Part shown: one piece after another, positions 10,234 through 18,522 of the stretch | Numbering within the stretch: the first letter of the stretch is position 1 | How the letters are laid out: the number at the start of each line of letters is the position of its first letter | NCBI GenBank assembly: GCA_910589425.1 | Contig: CAJUSZ010000001.1 | Span: forward strand, 1 to 64,000 | DNA length: 64,000 nt | From: an uncultured Muribaculaceae bacterium | GTDB taxonomy: Bacteria > Bacteroidota > Bacteroidia > Bacteroidales > Muribaculaceae | Reading direction: 5' to 3' | Translations under genes and position numbers: made by a program | Notes under the pieces: generated by a model | Told to the model about the DNA's origin: nothing | Databases searched by the model: none | The model's input: only the letters and a program-made list of their open reading frames with translations

Positions 10234-10272
10234 GCCTTATTTAGTCTTAAGTCAACTCTTATTTAGTCTTAA
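10234..10272. promoter_or_regulatory. Tandem direct repeat, likely response-regulator site
   Basis: The 15-mer CTTATTTAGTCTTAA occurs at 10236-10250 and again at 10258-10272, exactly 22 bp (two helical turns) apart. CTTA half-sites recur at about 10-12-10 bp intervals. It lies in the 151-bp divergent region between the beta-barrel and histidine kinase genes. Spacing fits an OmpR-type winged-helix dimer array; the binding protein is inferred to be the adjacent response regulator. Confidence 0.65.
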
Positions 10273-10311
10273 ATCTGCAATACGTTGTGTGGCAATGCGA
10301 AATATTATAGG

Positions 10312-10319
10312 TAAATTTG
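10312..10319 (+). promoter_or_regulatory. -7 box of the histidine kinase gene
   Basis: TAAATTTG matches the consensus, with a weak TGTG at the -33 position (10288-10291, spacer 20). The ATG at 10323 is four bases past the box, so the mRNA is predicted to be leaderless or nearly so. Confidence 0.6.
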
Positions 10320-10322
10320 CGT

Positions 10323-11756
10323 ATGAAAAAATTCAGAATCAACTCCATAATTTTCATATCTGTCATTGCAGTCATATTCTGCTGCAATGTGTTTTACCTC
10401 ATAAAATTGTATCAATCAATAAGAGAGGACGTAGAACGCGAGGTAATGGCCGCGCTTGCCGATACAGATATTGATGATATGTGGGAGCGGTCTGAAAGGG
10501 CAATGCAAATTGCCCGGGCGAATGGAGAGATACCAATAGATTCAGCTGAGGCAGATTCCATTTACGATTCACAGCATGGAAGAATTTCCGGGAGCATTGA
10601 TGAGAATGGAGATTTTGTAACCCATACAGTGAAAGACGATGGTGGTGTATCACAACAAAAATCTCCATTGGAACGAGGTCATTCATACACCAACCAAATG
10701 ATGAAAGCCATGAGCCAGCAGATGCATCGGGCAATGGATAAATATTATGGCTATGACTTGAATATCACAGACAGTATTTTCAGGGCACGCCTTGCCGACC
10801 GGCAGATATATCCGGAATTTGTGGCAATTGAAATAGTGGCTGATAATGATTCTGTCCTTTTGGAAAACGCACAGCTTCAAAAGGGCATTGCTGGATACGA
10901 TGTGTTCAGACTATGTTTCAACCCTGAAAATGGATGGATTTACCGGGCAAGCGTTACGCCGCTTACCAAGCATATCCTCTCTCAGATGATGGGGGTGATT
11001 GTTACTATATTCCTTCTCATGGTTGCTTTTGCCGCCGCATTCTGGTATCTGTTCCGTACAGTCTCAAAGCTGCGTACAATCGAGGAGATGAAAGATGATT
11101 TTGTAAGCAATATGACCCATGAGCTTAAGACACCTATTTCTATCGCTTATTCAGCCAACGATGCGTTGCTCAATTACGATACATCCGATAACCCGGAGAA
11201 GAAGGAGGCTTATCTCACAATAGCCATAAAGCAGCTCAAACGCCTTGGCGAACTTGTGGAGAACATTCTCGCCATGAGTATGGAACGCCGAAAAACCATG
11301 ACCTTGAAGCCGGAGAAAATCGACCTGCGGGGACTTGTGGACGAGATAGTGGAATTACAGCGCATGAGAGGAGACAAGGATATTGCCATTGAAGTTCAAT
11401 CAAAGGGGAATATCAGAGTAAATGCCGACAAATTACATCTGTCAAATGTGCTGAACAATCTGATTGACAATGCCATCAAATACTCCGGTGACGCAGTCGC
11501 CATCAATATAAGAATTAGCCCCGACAGCATTGAGGTTGAAGATAACGGTATAGGGATTCCCTCAAATAGCCTGCCATTTATCTTCAACAAATTCTACCGT
11601 GTGCCTCACGGTAATCGACAGGATGTGAGAGGCTATGGAATTGGTCTTTATTATGTGAAGCAGATTCTTGAAAAGATGGGCTGGAGCATTTCTGTCAAGA
11701 GTCAGGAGAACCGTGGGTCTACATTCACAATAAAATTCAATGGATATGAAAGCTAA
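10323..11756 (+). CDS. Membrane sensor histidine kinase
   Basis: The sensor has one membrane helix at about residues 7-27, a periplasmic sensor region to about 215, a second helix at about 222-244 (MMGVIVTIFLLMVAFAAAFW), and a cytoplasmic kinase. The phospho-accepting histidine is His266 in the H-box MTHELKTPIS. The N-box (NVLNNLIDNAIKYSG), G1 (VEDNGIGIP) and G2 (GYGIGLYYVK) are intact, so it should be an active kinase. No HAMP domain is evident. The frame also opens at a TTG (10317), but that lies inside the -7 box; ATG 10323 starting MKKFRINSI is preferred. The gene overlaps its response regulator by 17 nt. The signal is unknown; similarity to the Bacteroides RprX type is a guess. Confidence 0.94.
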   Translation: MKKFRINSIIFISVIAVIFCCNVFYLIKLYQSIREDVEREVMAALADTDIDDMWERSERAMQIARANGEIPIDSAEADSIYDSQHGRISGSIDENGDFVTHTVKDDGGVSQQKSPLERGHSYTNQMMKAMSQQMHRAMDKYYGYDLNITDSIFRARLADRQIYPEFVAIEIVADNDSVLLENAQLQKGIAGYDVFRLCFNPENGWIYRASVTPLTKHILSQMMGVIVTIFLLMVAFAAAFWYLFRTVSKLRTIEEMKDDFVSNMTHELKTPISIAYSANDALLNYDTSDNPEKKEAYLTIAIKQLKRLGELVENILAMSMERRKTMTLKPEKIDLRGLVDEIVELQRMRGDKDIAIEVQSKGNIRVNADKLHLSNVLNNLIDNAIKYSGDAVAINIRISPDSIEVEDNGIGIPSNSLPFIFNKFYRVPHGNRQDVRGYGIGLYYVKQILEKMGWSISVKSQENRGSTFTIKFNGYES

Positions 11757-12450
11757 GATTCTTTTTGTCGAGGATGAACGCGACCTTTCGCTCATTGTCT
11801 GCGACACTCTGCGTCAGCAAGGATACGAAGTTGTGTCGGCATTCGATGGAATTGAAGGACTTGCCAAATACGAGACTGATGGTGCGGACTTGATTGTCGC
11901 TGATGTGATGATGCCCCGGCTCGACGGATTTGCTATGGCCAAGGAGATACGACGCATCTCCACAAGCGTGCCCATCATCTTTCTGACCGCCAAAAGTACG
12001 ATTGACGATGTTGAGGAAGGTTTCGATACCGGAGCAAACGACTATCTCAAAAAGCCGTTTGAACTCAGAGAGTTGCTTGTGAGGGTCAAGGCGCTTTTAC
12101 GCAATAGGGTTAACAGCCATTCAGAGAATGTGGTCTATAATGTTGGTAATTACAGATTCGATATAACAAACCAACAGCTTATATTAAATGGGAACGCGGC
12201 TACCATATCAAATATCGAAGCTCGTATCTTGGGAAAGTTGGTAACAAACATCGGTAAGACAGTCGATGCTTCGGAACTGATGATTGCCGTCTGGGGACGC
12301 GATGAAGTAAGCAACCGTAATTCGCTTCACGGCTATATCCATAAGCTACGCCGGGCATTCCGACACGATCCCGGCATTTCAATAGTCAATCAACGCGGAT
12401 TCGGCTACATGCTTACTGTGAAAAATCACGGTAAAGAATGTAGCTCTTGA
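11740..12450 (+). CDS. OmpR-family response regulator
   Basis: This is the DNA-binding partner of the upstream kinase. The receiver domain (about 5-115) has the acidic pocket VEDE, phospho-acceptor Asp55 in LIVADVMMPRLDG, Thr83 in FLTAKS and Lys105 in KKPFE. A winged-helix DNA-binding domain follows (about 135-230, with NRNSLHGYIHKLRRAF and RGFGYML). The start ATG lies inside the end of the kinase gene (17-nt overlap; an ATG at 11746 is an alternative), indicating coupling. Its likely targets are its own promoter region and the divergent beta-barrel gene, through the tandem repeat at 10234-10272; this is inference. Confidence 0.94.
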   Translation: MDMKAKILFVEDERDLSLIVCDTLRQQGYEVVSAFDGIEGLAKYETDGADLIVADVMMPRLDGFAMAKEIRRISTSVPIIFLTAKSTIDDVEEGFDTGANDYLKKPFELRELLVRVKALLRNRVNSHSENVVYNVGNYRFDITNQQLILNGNAATISNIEARILGKLVTNIGKTVDASELMIAVWGRDEVSNRNSLHGYIHKLRRAFRHDPGISIVNQRGFGYMLTVKNHGKECSS

Positions 12451-12467
12451 TATTTGCGGTCTAAATG

Positions 12468-12499
12468 TTTGGATATTAGAAGAAAAATGGTTAAATTTG
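12468..12499 (+). promoter_or_regulatory. Consensus promoter for rpsP
   Basis: TTTG at 12468-12471, a 20-nt spacer and TAAATTTG at 12492-12499 match the consensus exactly. Transcription should begin near 12503, with a leader of about 82 nt before the ATG. Confidence 0.88.
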
Positions 12500-12584
12500 C
12501 ACCCGCAAAAGGATAGCCGGTCGGCTTGATGTTTGCAACAAACAATAAACCAATTAATTAACTACAAAACAACCGGCAAGTTTT

Positions 12585-13139
12585 ATGGCAACAAAAATCA
12601 GATTGCAGCGTCATGGCCGTAAGAGCTACGCTTACTATCCGATCGTTATCGCCGATAGCAGGGCACCACGTGATGGTAAATTTATTGAAAGGATAGGTTC
12701 CTATAATCCGAACACTAATCCTGCTACAATAAGTTTAGACTTCGACCGTGCGTTGTATTGGGTAGAGGTAGGTGCGCAGCCCACCGACACAGTCCGTTCA
12801 ATCCTTTCCCGTGAAGGCGTGATGCTGATGAAGCATCTCCGCGGAGGCGTGAAGAAGGGTGCTTTCAACGAAGAAGAGGCACAGCGCCGCTTCGACGCAT
12901 GGAAAGCTGCACACACAAAAGCAGAGAATGCGGTTCAGGCCAAGCTTGAAGCCAAGGCTGAGGCAGACGCCAAGGCTCGCTTTGACGCTGAAGCTGAGAA
13001 GAACCGCGTAAAAGGAGAAGAAGTAGCTAAGAAAAAAGCGGAGAAACTCGCTGCTGAAGAGGCTGCCGCCAAGGCTGCTCTCGAGGCTGAGGCTGCTGCT
13101 GAGGAATCTGCTGAAGCAGAAGCAACTCCCGCAGAATAA
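12585..13139 (+). CDS. rpsP: 30S ribosomal protein S16 with long C-terminal extension
   Basis: This is a structural protein of the small ribosomal subunit. The N-terminal 80 residues are canonical S16: [18 protein letters not shown], then [15 protein letters not shown] and an [16 protein letters not shown] block. The protein is 184 residues long, about twice the usual bacterial 80-90. The extra C-terminal part (about 95-184) is almost entirely Ala, Glu, Lys and Asp and should be a charged helix or disordered tail. Such tails are known in Bacteroidetes S16, but their role is unclear. It is monocistronic, with its own promoter and a strong terminator; the usual rimM-trmD-rplS partners are absent. 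Confidence 0.97.
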   Translation: MATKIRLQRHGRKSYAYYPIVIADSRAPRDGKFIERIGSYNPNTNPATISLDFDRALYWVEVGAQPTDTVRSILSREGVMLMKHLRGGVKKGAFNEEEAQRRFDAWKAAHTKAENAVQAKLEAKAEADAKARFDAEAEKNRVKGEEVAKKKAEKLAAEEAAAKAALEAEAAAEESAEAEATPAE

Positions 13140-13155
13140 CTTTCTCATAGTCAAC

Positions 13156-13203
13156 CTAAAAAATCAGAGGGCTGGTGATTATACCAGCTCTCTGATTTTT
13201 TAG
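13156..13203 (+). terminator. Strong bidirectional terminator
   Basis: A 21-bp stem (13156-13176 with 13183-13203; one G-T pair) around a 6-nt loop has a six-A left flank and a six-T right flank. It can stop rpsP transcripts on plus and the convergent lipoprotein gene on minus. Confidence 0.9.
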
Positions 13204-13214
13204 GGATGATCGCT

Positions 13215-13559
13215 TCATATTGAATCAGATTCATCTGACGAGAGATCAAGTACGGGTGCGGATTCCTTCCCTGAAAGACCAATTTTTGACTTCATGCATG
13301 CCTGCATGTATCCGACTATGGCTTCTGTCAATTTGCCTTGTTCTTCTGGTGAAAGCTTAAGATTCTTGATTCCGAGTGCGTCAAGTTGCTCTCCGGTTTC
13401 CTTGGTGATTCTGATAGCTTCCTCTTCCGTGGTGGCTTTTGCCACGTTTTCTGATGATTCCTTTAGAATATCCACAGCCTGATCAACAGGATCTTTTGAA
13501 GAGCATGCAGCGGAAAGAAGCAAAATCGAACCGATTAGAAATAATAGAAGTTTCTTCAT
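13215..13559 (-). CDS. Small hypothetical lipoprotein
   Basis: The product is 114 residues with a lipoprotein signal (MKKLLLFLIGSILLLSAAC; lipobox LSAAC near residues 15-19). The mature part is short, acidic and probably helical. I recognise no domain. The frame opens further upstream at 13583, but a -7 promoter box at 13588-13581 rules that start out, so the ATG at 13559 is chosen. It converges with rpsP and is divergent from purM. It should be anchored in the inner or outer membrane; no function can be assigned. Confidence 0.75.
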   Translation of the reverse strand: MKKLLLFLIGSILLLSAACSSKDPVDQAVDILKESSENVAKATTEEEAIRITKETGEQLDALGIKNLKLSPEEQGKLTEAIVGYMQACMKSKIGLSGKESAPVLDLSSDESDSI

Positions 13560-13580
13560 TGTCGTAAAAAATTTAGAGTG

Positions 13581-13588
13581 CAAATTTA
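13581..13588 (-). promoter_or_regulatory. -7 box of the small lipoprotein gene
   Basis: The minus strand reads TAAATTTG at 13588-13581, 21 nt before the start codon at 13559. No clear -33 TTTG is present. Confidence 0.5.
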
Positions 13589-13641
13589 CGTATTTTATTT
13601 AATACATACATTCTTATGCAAGGTTGAATGTGTCCGTGAAT

Positions 13642-13672
13642 TTTGTAATTTGCCATATTTGAGTTAACTTTG
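13642..13672 (+). promoter_or_regulatory. Upstream purM promoter (P1)
   Basis: TTTG at 13642-13645, a 19-nt spacer and TAACTTTG at 13665-13672. Transcription from about 13676 would give an unusually long leader of about 200 nt before purM. I saw no recognisable riboswitch in that leader. Confidence 0.75.
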
Positions 13673-13709
13673 CATCAATAAGCGGCTTTGAATAAACAGT
13701 CAATGTGTC

Positions 13710-13742
13710 GTTGTGAAGTATCGGCAGATGGTTTTATATTTG
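13710..13742 (+). promoter_or_regulatory. Possible second purM promoter (P2)
   Basis: GTTG at 13710-13713, a 21-nt spacer and TATATTTG at 13735-13742. The -7 is exact and the -33 is 3 of 4. Transcription would start near 13746, leaving a leader of about 130 nt. Confidence 0.5.
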
Positions 13743-13874
13743 GCTTAATGCATCTTAGTTATGTAAGCGGTTGAATAACATTAAAAATTGTCTGTCAACG
13801 CTGATGTGGATACATTAACCGGTATAGTTGCTTGGAAAACTAATAATACAGCTAATTCAACCCGAAATTTCAAA

Positions 13875-15056
13875 ATGACGGAGACCAATAAAAACCGCTA
13901 TGGTATGCGCGGAGTTTCCTCTGCGAAAGAAGATGTGCATGCGGCTATCAAGAATCTTGACAAAGGCCTTTTTCCAAGAGCGTTCTGCAAAATTATTCCT
14001 GATGTGCTGACCAACTCGCCGGATCATTGCATCATTATGCACGCTGATGGAGCCGGCACAAAGTCGAGTCTTGCCTATACATATTGGAAAGAGACCGGCG
14101 ACATGAGCGTATGGAAAGGTATAGCCCAGGATTCATTGATAATGAACATCGATGACCTTTTGTGTTGCGGAGCCACCGACAATATACTTATGTCCTCGAC
14201 AATAGGTCGAAACAAGCTTCTGATTCCTGGCGAGGTGATAGCGGCCGTGATCAATGGTACGCAAGAGCTTATAGATGAACTCGGCAAGCATGGGGTGAAT
14301 ATAGTAGGTACGGGCGGTGAAACGGCCGATGTCGGCGATCTTGTAAGAACAATCATTGTAGACAGCACGGTTACTTGCAGAATGAGGCGAGACGATGTGA
14401 TCGACAATGCAAACATTCAGGCCGGAGATGTCATTGTAGGGCTGGCTTCTTTCGGCAAAGCAATCTATGAAACCGAGTATAACGGAGGAATGGGAAGCAA
14501 CGGGCTTACTTCCGCCCGTCATGATGTTTTCTCAAAATACCTTCTTGAACGTTATCCTGAAAGCTGCGATCCGGCTGTTCCGGACGATCTTAAATTTTCA
14601 GGTAGCCGCCGTCTGACAGATAGTGTGGATGGCAGTCCGCTCGATGCCGGTAAACTTGTGTTGTCTCCAACAAGGACATACGCTCCGGTGGTAGCCGCTG
14701 TGCTGAAAGAGTTGCGTAGTAAAATAGATGGTATGATCCATTGCTCGGGTGGCGCACAGACGAAGATACTTCATTTCCTTGGCGATGGACTTCGTGTGAT
14801 CAAGGATAACCTTTTCCCGATTCCTCCATTGTTCAGGCTCATACAGCAGGAGAGTGGCGCAGATCCAAGAGAGATGTATAGTGTGTTCAACATGGGTCAT
14901 CGGTTCGAGATCTATATCAAACCGGAATTTGCCGATCGTGTGATCGAGATTTCAGAAAGTTTCGGTGTTGAGGCACGTGTAATTGGCAGGGTAGTGGCCG
15001 ACGCGCACAGAGGACTTACCATAAAATCGGAATTAGGCGAATTTGAATACGAGTGA
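13875..15056 (+). CDS. purM: Phosphoribosylformylglycinamidine cyclo-ligase (AIR synthetase)
   Basis: The fifth step of de novo purine synthesis: ATP-dependent ring closure of FGAM to AIR. The 393-residue product has the PurM features: the N-terminal ATP/FGAM-binding segment RYGMRGVSSAKEDVHAAI, HADGAGTKSSLAY, the metal and nucleotide region IAQDSLIMNIDDLLCCGA, and GTGGETADVGD. It is about 45 residues longer than E. coli PurM, as is usual in Bacteroidetes. The frame is open for 29 more codons upstream, but the ATG at 13875 begins the homology (MTETNKNRYGMRG). It stands alone, with two candidate promoters and a terminator shared with the convergent transglutaminase operon. Confidence 0.95.
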   Translation: MTETNKNRYGMRGVSSAKEDVHAAIKNLDKGLFPRAFCKIIPDVLTNSPDHCIIMHADGAGTKSSLAYTYWKETGDMSVWKGIAQDSLIMNIDDLLCCGATDNILMSSTIGRNKLLIPGEVIAAVINGTQELIDELGKHGVNIVGTGGETADVGDLVRTIIVDSTVTCRMRRDDVIDNANIQAGDVIVGLASFGKAIYETEYNGGMGSNGLTSARHDVFSKYLLERYPESCDPAVPDDLKFSGSRRLTDSVDGSPLDAGKLVLSPTRTYAPVVAAVLKELRSKIDGMIHCSGGAQTKILHFLGDGLRVIKDNLFPIPPLFRLIQQESGADPREMYSVFNMGHRFEIYIKPEFADRVIEISESFGVEARVIGRVVADAHRGLTIKSELGEFEYE

Positions 15057-15096
15057 TCGTCAGATGGAATGTGATTCCATTTGATGATAATAGAAA

Positions 15097-15142
15097 ACAA
15101 ACAGGATGAGGTTTCTTAAAAAGAAGGCCTCATCCTGTTTGT
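15097..15142. terminator. Bidirectional terminator between purM and the transglutaminase operon
   Basis: A 15-bp perfect stem (15097-15111 with 15128-15142, core CAGGATGAGG) with a 16-nt inner region that can itself pair (TTTCTT with AAGAAG). It lies between convergent genes, 40 nt past the purM stop and 18 nt past the other stop. Confidence 0.8.
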
Positions 15143-15159
15143 ATTATGCTATTGTTTCC

Positions 15160-17778
15160 CTATTCTTTAGTCTGGGAGAATACATTGAACAGTTGCTCGC
15201 CGAGATGAATCGTATAGCCCTGGCTGATGAAAATGACACGGTTGAAAGTGTCTGCAACTATGAATACCGGGAAAGTTGCGTTATCTGTTTCGAGTCCCTC
15301 CTTGATGGCAGAAGAAATACTATTGTCTACATCAATACCGAACTCTACGTTTGACGGGAGTTTGCCGTATTCTTTTATGTTGAATTTAGCTGCGTCGGCT
15401 TCGTTTGGGAATATCAGCAGAATTTTCCGTCCTGTGGATTCGAGTTCAGTTGCGGCAGCAGCCAGATCATTCAATGCGTGTGAGCTTGGTTCGTGGCCAG
15501 GTTTTATAATCCCAAGTGCATAATATCCTCGCCCTGTGGTAGATATTATAGATTTTGCCGCTTTCGAACCCATTGGCAGATATGTAGATTCCGCATTGAA
15601 AGATCCGATCACCTGCAATGCAGTGGAGTCCTGACGCACAGACAGATCTATGTCATTCGGTCTGTCGCTCAGGATACTGAACAGACCAATACGTGAAAGG
15701 ACTGAACCGTCGGCCATGCGCTGGCCGCTTACTATAGCATATTGTCCCGGAGAGAATTGCTCGTTTCTGTTATTAATTGAGGAAACAGGTTCAAAATCTC
15801 CAAACTCAAGAAGATCTGGCAGTCCGTTGTTTATTTTTGAAATAGTGAACTGGGAAAGGTATTTTGGCTCTTTCTTAATGTTTGCAGAATCATGATGTAT
15901 GTATAGTTTCCCGGTTTTTGATGGTTCCGTATCAATATCATTGCTAAAATCCACATTTCGCCAGTTCCCATCTTTGTCTATGTATTGGGTTGCATGGCTT
16001 ACAGGGTCGATGCGCGCGGGGACTCCGATGCTTCGGCATATCGCGACGAATGCTATAGATTTTGACAACGGGTCGGCTGTCTTGTTTTCCCATACAGCCT
16101 GTGGAGACATACGGTAGGATTGGGTATTATAAAGTGTATCGGTAACAATGTTTTGCTTCATCCACGACACCAGTGTCTCTGGATCTCCTGAATAGGCTGA
16201 AGCCATTGGTTCAGGAATGGATTTCCTGAAGAACTCTTTGTAAGGAGTCAGCATCTCATTCTCAATGCGAGGATTGAGTATATACTTGTCATAAAATTTA
16301 GAATCTGTCTCTGGTGTGGCGATATGATCTTCAAGAACGTCTGTGGTTATGTCGTGGAGATCCTTATCTGATATTACAGATAGAAGAACCTCAGCCTTTT
16401 TCCTGTGTCCGGACGGAATGGATCTGAGGAAATCCACTATCGTCTGGTGGTTGCCGCGTGAAGCTGTGATAAGGTTTGAGGTATTGGAATCAAGATTCAG
16501 TTCATCGGTAATCTTTATGGCATCCGACGGGCTGATGAAAGAGGATGTGTATCGGTTGCGGATGGAATCTTCTTTGACCTTACGCAATTCATTAGATGCG
16601 ATAGCCTCAGGTGCTACAGTCGGGAGTTTGCCGCCGGAATGCGGAGGAGTAATGTCAAAATCCAATATCCCGGTCGATAGGTTGTCTTTATCGAGTTTTA
16701 GATTTATCGTGTCGCCGCTGTTTGATTTAGCTATTCCAAATCGTGAACCGTCGGATCCCCATGCAATTATGTCTCCTTTGCCAGTGGTTAGTTCTGCGTA
16801 TCCGTTTTTATCGGTGGTTTTCGTAGCTATAGGGTAGAACTCGGCATAATTGTATAATGAGAAATTAACAGTAGCGTTCTGCACAGGATTGCCGTCAATA
16901 TCTTGCACAACAACGCGCTTGATTTCTGTAGGAGCGTAATTTCCAGTAACATTTATCACTGTGTGCGTATGGTTGCGGTCGAGTATTTCTTCCGGCCCAT
17001 CGTATGCTCCGAACACCTTCGTATTCATGAGCATGCCTCGCGAAGCAGGGGCATTGAACCATGCAAGGTCAAGAACCGGCTCCGGTTCGCAAGCTCCGAT
17101 GAAATGCCATTTCCCGTCGGCCCAAGCCTCGACCCAAGCATGGTTGTCGTCAGTGTGTGCCCATCTCGGAGTGTAGACTTGTCTTGCGGGAATCCCGACA
17201 CTGCGCAAGGCTGCTACTGTGAATGTTGATTCCTCACCACAACGACCAAGTGCATTGCGGACAGTTGCCAATGGAGCTGATGTCCGTGCGTCGGATGGTT
17301 GATATGACACCTTCTCATGACACCAATGGTTGACTTCGAGAATGGCGTCTGTCATTGACATGTTCTTGATCCGGTCTTTTAATTCGTCATAAAACACTAC
17401 TCTCGACATGTCGAGATTCTCATTATTCACCCTTACAGGAAGGACAAAATGCTTCCATTCTCTGTCCGGGATCTTCTTTCCCCACGGCATTTCTTCGGCA
17501 GCTTTCAGCGATGCCCTCACATTGGCGATCCAGAAATCGGAGTCATAATCAAGGATGTCAGGAGTGGAGGCATAGGCATATATGAATCCTAATGCTTCCG
17601 ATTCTTTGGCAGACAATCCCCGGTATTTTGATATATCAATTTTGTTTTTCAACTGTGGCTGAATCTCTAACCGGAGTTTGAGATCTGCCTTGGCCTGCTC
17701 GTCAAAAACAGTTCCCGCATTTGCATTCAAACATGCGCATGCCGCAAATAACAGTGATAATGTGATGATTTTGTTCAT
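15160..17778 (-). CDS. Secreted transglutaminase-like multidomain protein
   Basis: This 872-residue exported protein has a signal peptide (about 1-21, ACLNANA). An N-terminal helical region precedes a transglutaminase-like domain (about 140-260) with Cys180 in GRCGEESTFTVAALRSVGIPAR and the His in DDNHAWVEAW. A short Ig/carboxypeptidase-regulatory-like module follows (about 285-360, IKRVVVQDIDGNPVQNATVNF). A second, degenerate transglutaminase-like stretch around residues 560-610 (SIAFVAICRSIGVPARIDP) lacks the Cys. The C-terminus (about 755-872) looks thioredoxin-like without a CxxC. The activity may be a peptidase or amidase rather than crosslinking. It is the last gene of the ROK-fucosidase-CutC operon and overlaps cutC by four bases (ATGA). 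Confidence 0.88.
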   Translation of the reverse strand: MNKIITLSLLFAACACLNANAGTVFDEQAKADLKLRLEIQPQLKNKIDISKYRGLSAKESEALGFIYAYASTPDILDYDSDFWIANVRASLKAAEEMPWGKKIPDREWKHFVLPVRVNNENLDMSRVVFYDELKDRIKNMSMTDAILEVNHWCHEKVSYQPSDARTSAPLATVRNALGRCGEESTFTVAALRSVGIPARQVYTPRWAHTDDNHAWVEAWADGKWHFIGACEPEPVLDLAWFNAPASRGMLMNTKVFGAYDGPEEILDRNHTHTVINVTGNYAPTEIKRVVVQDIDGNPVQNATVNFSLYNYAEFYPIATKTTDKNGYAELTTGKGDIIAWGSDGSRFGIAKSNSGDTINLKLDKDNLSTGILDFDITPPHSGGKLPTVAPEAIASNELRKVKEDSIRNRYTSSFISPSDAIKITDELNLDSNTSNLITASRGNHQTIVDFLRSIPSGHRKKAEVLLSVISDKDLHDITTDVLEDHIATPETDSKFYDKYILNPRIENEMLTPYKEFFRKSIPEPMASAYSGDPETLVSWMKQNIVTDTLYNTQSYRMSPQAVWENKTADPLSKSIAFVAICRSIGVPARIDPVSHATQYIDKDGNWRNVDFSNDIDTEPSKTGKLYIHHDSANIKKEPKYLSQFTISKINNGLPDLLEFGDFEPVSSINNRNEQFSPGQYAIVSGQRMADGSVLSRIGLFSILSDRPNDIDLSVRQDSTALQVIGSFNAESTYLPMGSKAAKSIISTTGRGYYALGIIKPGHEPSSHALNDLAAAATELESTGRKILLIFPNEADAAKFNIKEYGKLPSNVEFGIDVDNSISSAIKEGLETDNATFPVFIVADTFNRVIFISQGYTIHLGEQLFNVFSQTKE

Positions 17779-18521
17779 GAGTGTGATTCTATTGCTTTTT
17801 TAAGTTTGTTGACTATCCTGGAATCTGTTGCCATTCTGGATCCGTCGCAGCCGTCATTGGATCCCATTGATACGTTACCATTACTATTGTGGCGAAAATC
17901 GGGGCGAAACATGCTGCGGGCTGAGGCGTGGATCTCGTCAACTCCAGATAATGTCAAGACATTCCGTACATTATCCGGTGTTATGCCAGCACCAGCCATG
18001 ATTCTTATTCTTCCGGAAGCCTGTTTCCTGAGGCAGGATATCAAAGGCGATCCTTCAAGAGCTGATGCTGCCTGTCCGGATGTGAGCAGCCGTTTGAATC
18101 CAAGTCCGATGATTGTCTCAAGTGCTTTCTGAGGATTGACACAGAGATCGAAAGCGCGGTGAAACGTGGTGTCGCAAGATCCTGCGGCTTTCATGATTCT
18201 CGAACAAGCATCTATGTCTATTTCTCCCTCTGAAGTCAGAGCGCCAATGACAATCCCGTCTGCTCCTGCTTCAACTGCAAGCCTTGCATCTTCTTCCATG
18301 ACAGATATTTCATCCTCACTGAAAACAAAATCTCCGCTCCGGGGTCTGACCAATACATTAATTGGTACCGGCATGGAAACTGCATATCTGATCATGGACA
18401 TGGATGGGGTGAGGCCGCCATCCGAAAGGGCTGAACATAGTTCGATACGGTCAGCGCCTCCGTCTATGGCCGCCCTTATTCCGGCAGGATCTCCGGTACA
18501 GATCTCCAGTGTTCTCATCAT
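17775..18521 (-). CDS. cutC: CutC-family protein
   Basis: This is a TIM-barrel protein of the CutC family, originally linked to copper homeostasis, though the biochemical role is unsettled. The 248-residue sequence has the family hallmarks: LEICTGDPAGIRAAIDGGADRIELCSALSDGGLTPS, INVLVRPRSGDFVFSEDE, and the GADGIVIGALTSEGEID and FHRAFD blocks. The two adjacent ATG codons at 18521 and 18518 are equivalent starts. It begins one base after the fucosidase stop and its own stop overlaps the next start, so it is translationally embedded in the operon. There is no copper pump or chaperone nearby, and CutC here may serve a sugar- or glycan-related role; that is speculation. Confidence 0.93.
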   Translation of the reverse strand: MMRTLEICTGDPAGIRAAIDGGADRIELCSALSDGGLTPSMSMIRYAVSMPVPINVLVRPRSGDFVFSEDEISVMEEDARLAVEAGADGIVIGALTSEGEIDIDACSRIMKAAGSCDTTFHRAFDLCVNPQKALETIIGLGFKRLLTSGQAASALEGSPLISCLRKQASGRIRIMAGAGITPDNVRNVLTLSGVDEIHASARSMFRPDFRHNSNGNVSMGSNDGCDGSRMATDSRIVNKLKKAIESHS

Positions 18522-18522
18522 G

